Below are positions 4,608-7,069 of a stretch of 7,069 bases of DNA, piece by piece. Both the position numbers and the translations under genes were made by a program. Source of the DNA: CBCXVS01 sp965178525 (GTDB lineage: Bacteria > Tectomicrobia > Entotheonellia > Entotheonellales > Entotheonellaceae); the NCBI GenBank assembly GCA_965178525.1, contig CBCXVS010000347.1:1-7069 (forward strand). Direction: 5' to 3'. The notes under the pieces were generated by a model. It saw only the letters and a list, made by a program, of their open reading frames with translations. It made no database searches and was not told the DNA's origin. Position 1 is the stretch's first letter. Each line of letters opens with the position of its first letter.

Positions 4608-6740
4608 ATGCCGATACGCCATCATACATACCGGTTCTTTCGCCGTGGCCTGACGTTCGTGTTGGGTGGCGTCCTGTTGCTCCGGATATTTGCTGCGGCC
4701 AGTCTGGCCCAAGTTACCCTCGACGGCAGTGTGGGACCCAGCGGGCCGCTGAGCGGGCCGGACTATACCATCTCGGCCGAGGTTGGACAAATCCGCAACT
4801 CTAATTTGTTCCATAGTTTTGGGCAGTTTAATATTAACATGGGCGAGAGCGCCACGTTTACCGGCCCGAATACGATCGAAAATATCGTAAGCCGGGTGAC
4901 GGGCGGGGCTTCTTCGCATATCGACGGCATGGTGCGCTCAGACATTTCCGGGGCAAACCTGTTTCTGCTAAATCCCTCCGGGATCTTGTTCGGTCCCAAT
5001 GCGCGGTTGAATGTCAGCGGGTCGTTCCACGTCAGCACGGCGGACTACCTGCAGTTGCAGGATGGGAACCGGTTTGTAGCCCACCTGGGGGAGCAGAGTA
5101 TGTTGACTGCCGCGCCTCCCGCAGCCTTTGGATTTCTCGGGCGCTCCCCGCCTCGCGCAATTACGATCCAGGGTAGTCGGCTGCAAGTCCGGAGGGGAAG
5201 TGACTTGTCGATCGTCGGCGGGAATATTACGGTCGAGCAGGGAACCGTGAGGGCGCCGGGCGGGCAGCTCTACCTGGCGAGCATGGCCGCTGCTGGGGAA
5301 GTTTCTCTGACGTCGGTCGGGCAGGGCCAGGCAGGTTCGCTGGCCGCGAGTGCACAGCTCGGTACGATTCGGCTTAACGATGCGGTGCTCAGTACGAATG
5401 GGAATGACGGAGGGCGGGTAGTCATCCGCAGTGGGGAGTTGCTTGTGGAGCAAGCAACCCTCTCCGCAGATAATGATGGTAGTATGGATAGTCCCGGCGT
5501 TGGGGTGGATATAGACGTCACGGGTCGCATTGTCTTTACCAATAGCAACCTCACAAGTAGAAGTTTTCGCTCGGGTGACGGAGGCGATGTGCTGGTGCGC
5601 GCCAGTCGTGTGGACCTCACGGACGACTCGTTTATTACTACGGCGTCGCGAAGCATTGGATCGGGTGGTGATATTACCGTAACCGCAGGCGATGTCGCCA
5701 TTGATCGTGGGGCTTCAATTCTCAGCACGACGTTATCCGACAGTACGGGAAATGGAGGCGATATACGGGTACGAGCAGCGAATGTGATCATCACCGAGGA
5801 GGGGGGTGGAGAAGCGTCTACGGGCATCTTCAGTTTTGCAGGGTCGAATAGTGAACCTGGAGTAGTGCGGATTGAGGCCGGTCGTTTGGAAATGCGTGGT
5901 GGAATCCTCGGGACCTCTCCCATCACAGCGAGACAAGTAGGCGCGCCACGCGTCGGCAACGTGGTCGTGCGGGTCGGCCAGTTACGGCTCACAGATGCAG
6001 CCCGGATCGACAGCAGCACCTTTAGTGAATTTTCCGGGGGTAGCGTGCAGATATCGGCAGTGGAGGCGGAGCTGAGGGGTGGGGCCGTGATCACAGCAGG
6101 GACCATGGGGGAGGGCAGAGCCGGGGACATCCAGCTCACCGTCGAGCGTTTGACCATGACTGGTGGTGCCAGCATTGATAGCAGTACCTCAGGCCGTGCG
6201 AAGGGAGGTATGATACGGATCACCGCCACAGACGTCCGGCTGACTGATGGGGCGATGATCGCAGCAGAGGCCAGCAACGCTGGTGATGCTGGCAACATCG
6301 TGATCGACGTCCACAGATTGCGACTCCGCAACGGTCGTATCACCGCCAAAGCTGAAGGCGGAGGTGGGGAAATTACGATTACCGCGCAGGAGTCTGTGAT
6401 TTTGATGAATAGTGAGATTAACACGGAAGTACAGGACGGAGCGGGCGGGAACATTACCATTCACAATCCGAAGTTTGTGTTTTTGGAGAACAGTCAAATT
6501 CTAGCCACAGCAGGCGAAGGGGTGGGGGGGGATATCGATATTGAGACCCAGGTCTTACTTGGCGACGCAGCCAGTGACATCAACGTGATGGCGCGAGTGG
6601 GCACTGATGGCACCATAAGGATAGATGCCATCGTCGCCAATATCAGCAGCGACATCACGCCCTTACCCCAGGAACGTTTTGCGTCCGCGCAGCCGCTCGC
6701 AGACCGCCGATGGCAGAACGCCTTCGGGGAGGACACGTGA
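4608..6740 (+). CDS. Two-partner secretion exoprotein (TpsA, filamentous haemagglutinin family)
   Basis: A 710-residue exported protein. I start at ATG 4608 because AAAGGA at 4596-4601 is 6 bases upstream; the GTG at 4593 overlaps that site. A Sec signal peptide covers 1-35 (basic RRG, then hydrophobic LTFVLGGVLLL, AQ cleavage). The TPS domain that the outer-membrane TpsB pore recognises spans about 36-200: SFGQFNINMGESATFTGP, NIVSRVTGGASSHIDG, NLFLLNPSGILFGPNA, and GSFHVSTADYL. The NPSGI motif is the family signature. Residues about 220-650 are beta-helix repeats with recurring GGDI/GGEITI/AGDIQL turns every 25-45 residues. The end, PLPQERFASAQPLADRR, matches the usual start of the conserved C-terminal region, but the frame stops 10 residues later; the rest of that region reads on in another frame to 6994. 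Likely a surface adhesin or similar. No TpsB is in the window. Confidence 0.9.
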   Translation: MPIRHHTYRFFRRGLTFVLGGVLLLRIFAAASLAQVTLDGSVGPSGPLSGPDYTISAEVGQIRNSNLFHSFGQFNINMGESATFTGPNTIENIVSRVTGGASSHIDGMVRSDISGANLFLLNPSGILFGPNARLNVSGSFHVSTADYLQLQDGNRFVAHLGEQSMLTAAPPAAFGFLGRSPPRAITIQGSRLQVRRGSDLSIVGGNITVEQGTVRAPGGQLYLASMAAAGEVSLTSVGQGQAGSLAASAQLGTIRLNDAVLSTNGNDGGRVVIRSGELLVEQATLSADNDGSMDSPGVGVDIDVTGRIVFTNSNLTSRSFRSGDGGDVLVRASRVDLTDDSFITTASRSIGSGGDITVTAGDVAIDRGASILSTTLSDSTGNGGDIRVRAANVIITEEGGGEASTGIFSFAGSNSEPGVVRIEAGRLEMRGGILGTSPITARQVGAPRVGNVVVRVGQLRLTDAARIDSSTFSEFSGGSVQISAVEAELRGGAVITAGTMGEGRAGDIQLTVERLTMTGGASIDSSTSGRAKGGMIRITATDVRLTDGAMIAAEASNAGDAGNIVIDVHRLRLRNGRITAKAEGGGGEITITAQESVILMNSEINTEVQDGAGGNITIHNPKFVFLENSQILATAGEGVGGDIDIETQVLLGDAASDINVMARVGTDGTIRIDAIVANISSDITPLPQERFASAQPLADRRWQNAFGEDT

Positions 6741-6994
6741 GCAGTTTTGTCGTGTCAGGACGTGATGGGGTTCCGGCCGACCCGGAAGGCGGCTTGCCGA
6801 GTTTGATGGTCGATACACGTCCGGCGATGGGGGACAAGAGAGGACATCTGCGCTCGCGCGATGGGAAGTCCGTGGCCGCGTATCATCCCCAGCAGCGTCT
6901 TGACCGAGCCGGAAAGCCATGGCGACAAGCAGCACTGATGCACGACTGTCCGAAAGAACGCGCCAAGACTGCTGATTCTCAGAGGGTTCGATAA
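6710..6994 (+). pseudogene. Out-of-frame C-terminal tail of the TpsA exoprotein
   Basis: This frame reads AERLRGGHVSSFVVSGRDG followed by VPADPEGGLPSLM, which is the conserved tail of this exoprotein family (C-A-x-R, then SSFVV-x-GR-x-G-x-P-x-x-P). It overlaps the end of the main frame and is offset from it. Adding one base after TG at 6711-6712 (for example making TGC GCA GAA CGC) joins DRR to C-AERLRGG and gives one protein of 795 residues ending at the TAA at 6992-6994. The ATG at 6710 has no ribosome binding site, so a separate gene is unlikely. Residues after the conserved motif (MVDTRPAMGDKRGHLRSRDG onward) are polar and unrecognised. Confidence 0.7.
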
Positions 6995-7019
6995 ACGGTG
7001 TGGGTATGTGTCCGGAGAG

Positions 7020-7069
7020 ATGAGGAAGAGGTCATGCCACACAAGGCGTAAAGACACAGGGAAGAGCAG
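7020..7069 (+). CDS. Possible 5' end of a further gene, cut by the window edge
   Basis: ATG at 7020 opens a frame MRKRSCHTRRKDTGKS that runs off the window. The basic opening could be the n-region of a signal peptide. GGAG at 7013-7016 is only 3 bases before the ATG, which is too close, and a GTG at 7008 in the same frame has no site of its own. Other starts here (7034) stop after five codons. In this family context a TpsB transporter or a CHAT-type protein might follow, but 16 residues cannot show it. Confidence 0.25.
   Translation, partial: MRKRSCHTRRKDTGKS

Noticed and set aside
5270..6460. A 396-codon open frame on the minus strand inside the exoprotein gene
   Set aside because: It is the antisense shadow of the beta-helix repeats; its Pro/Ser/Thr-rich, low-complexity translation reflects the Gly/Asp/Ala-rich coding strand.
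6680..6740. Programmed -1 frameshifting at the end of the exoprotein gene
   Set aside because: No X-XXY-YYZ slippery heptamer is present in the overlap and no stable following stem is apparent; a base deletion explains the pattern better.

Overview
This is a chromosomal-type window from a Gram-negative bacterium of middling-to-high G+C. The Gram-negative reading rests on a two-partner-secretion exoprotein with a signal peptide and on a periplasmic protein with a TonB/TolA-type C-terminus. The gene mix resembles environmental lineages such as Nitrospirota or Tectomicrobia, but that is only an impression from protein style; no rRNA or marker gene is present. I see no tRNA, rRNA, CRISPR array, insertion sequence or phage gene.

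Layout, left to right. (1) 1-197: 3' flank of the first gene, with two tandem hairpins. (2) 198-1967, minus strand: a 589-residue cytoplasmic protein ending in a pRiA4b ORF-3-like domain, preceded by less known domains and a very acidic linker. (3) 1968-2472: a 505-base intergenic stretch with an 8-bp perfect inverted repeat and a candidate promoter. (4) 2473-2589, plus strand: a 38-residue single-pass membrane microprotein with a strong ribosome binding site. (5) 2609-about 3748/3817, minus strand: a secreted coiled-coil/TPR/peptidoglycan-binding/TonB_C protein. It converges on the microprotein, and one hairpin covers both stop codons. (6) 4102-4305, plus strand: a 67-residue unknown protein. 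(7) 4306-4607: a promoter region with at least three tandem 11-bp direct repeats, arranged like a PhoB/OmpR-family binding site. (8) 4608-6740, plus strand: a large TpsA exoprotein (filamentous-haemagglutinin N-terminal domain plus beta-helix repeats). Its conserved C-terminal tail continues in another frame to 6994. (9) 7020-7069: possible start of another gene.

The genes do not form one operon. The two envelope genes (the TPR/TonB_C protein and the TpsA protein) are divergent across the small 67-residue gene. No TpsB transporter is visible; it may lie beyond the right edge. The most notable observations are the apparent one-base frameshift near 6712 that cuts off the conserved TpsA tail, the tandem-repeat operator upstream of that gene, the unlisted 38-residue membrane protein, the hairpin shared by two convergent stop codons, and the TPR/TonB_C gene, whose promoter, ribosome binding site and signal peptide all point to a start codon that reads GTT. 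Two single-base defects in two envelope genes raise the question of sequence error versus real decay. I did not find a clear new multi-gene system.
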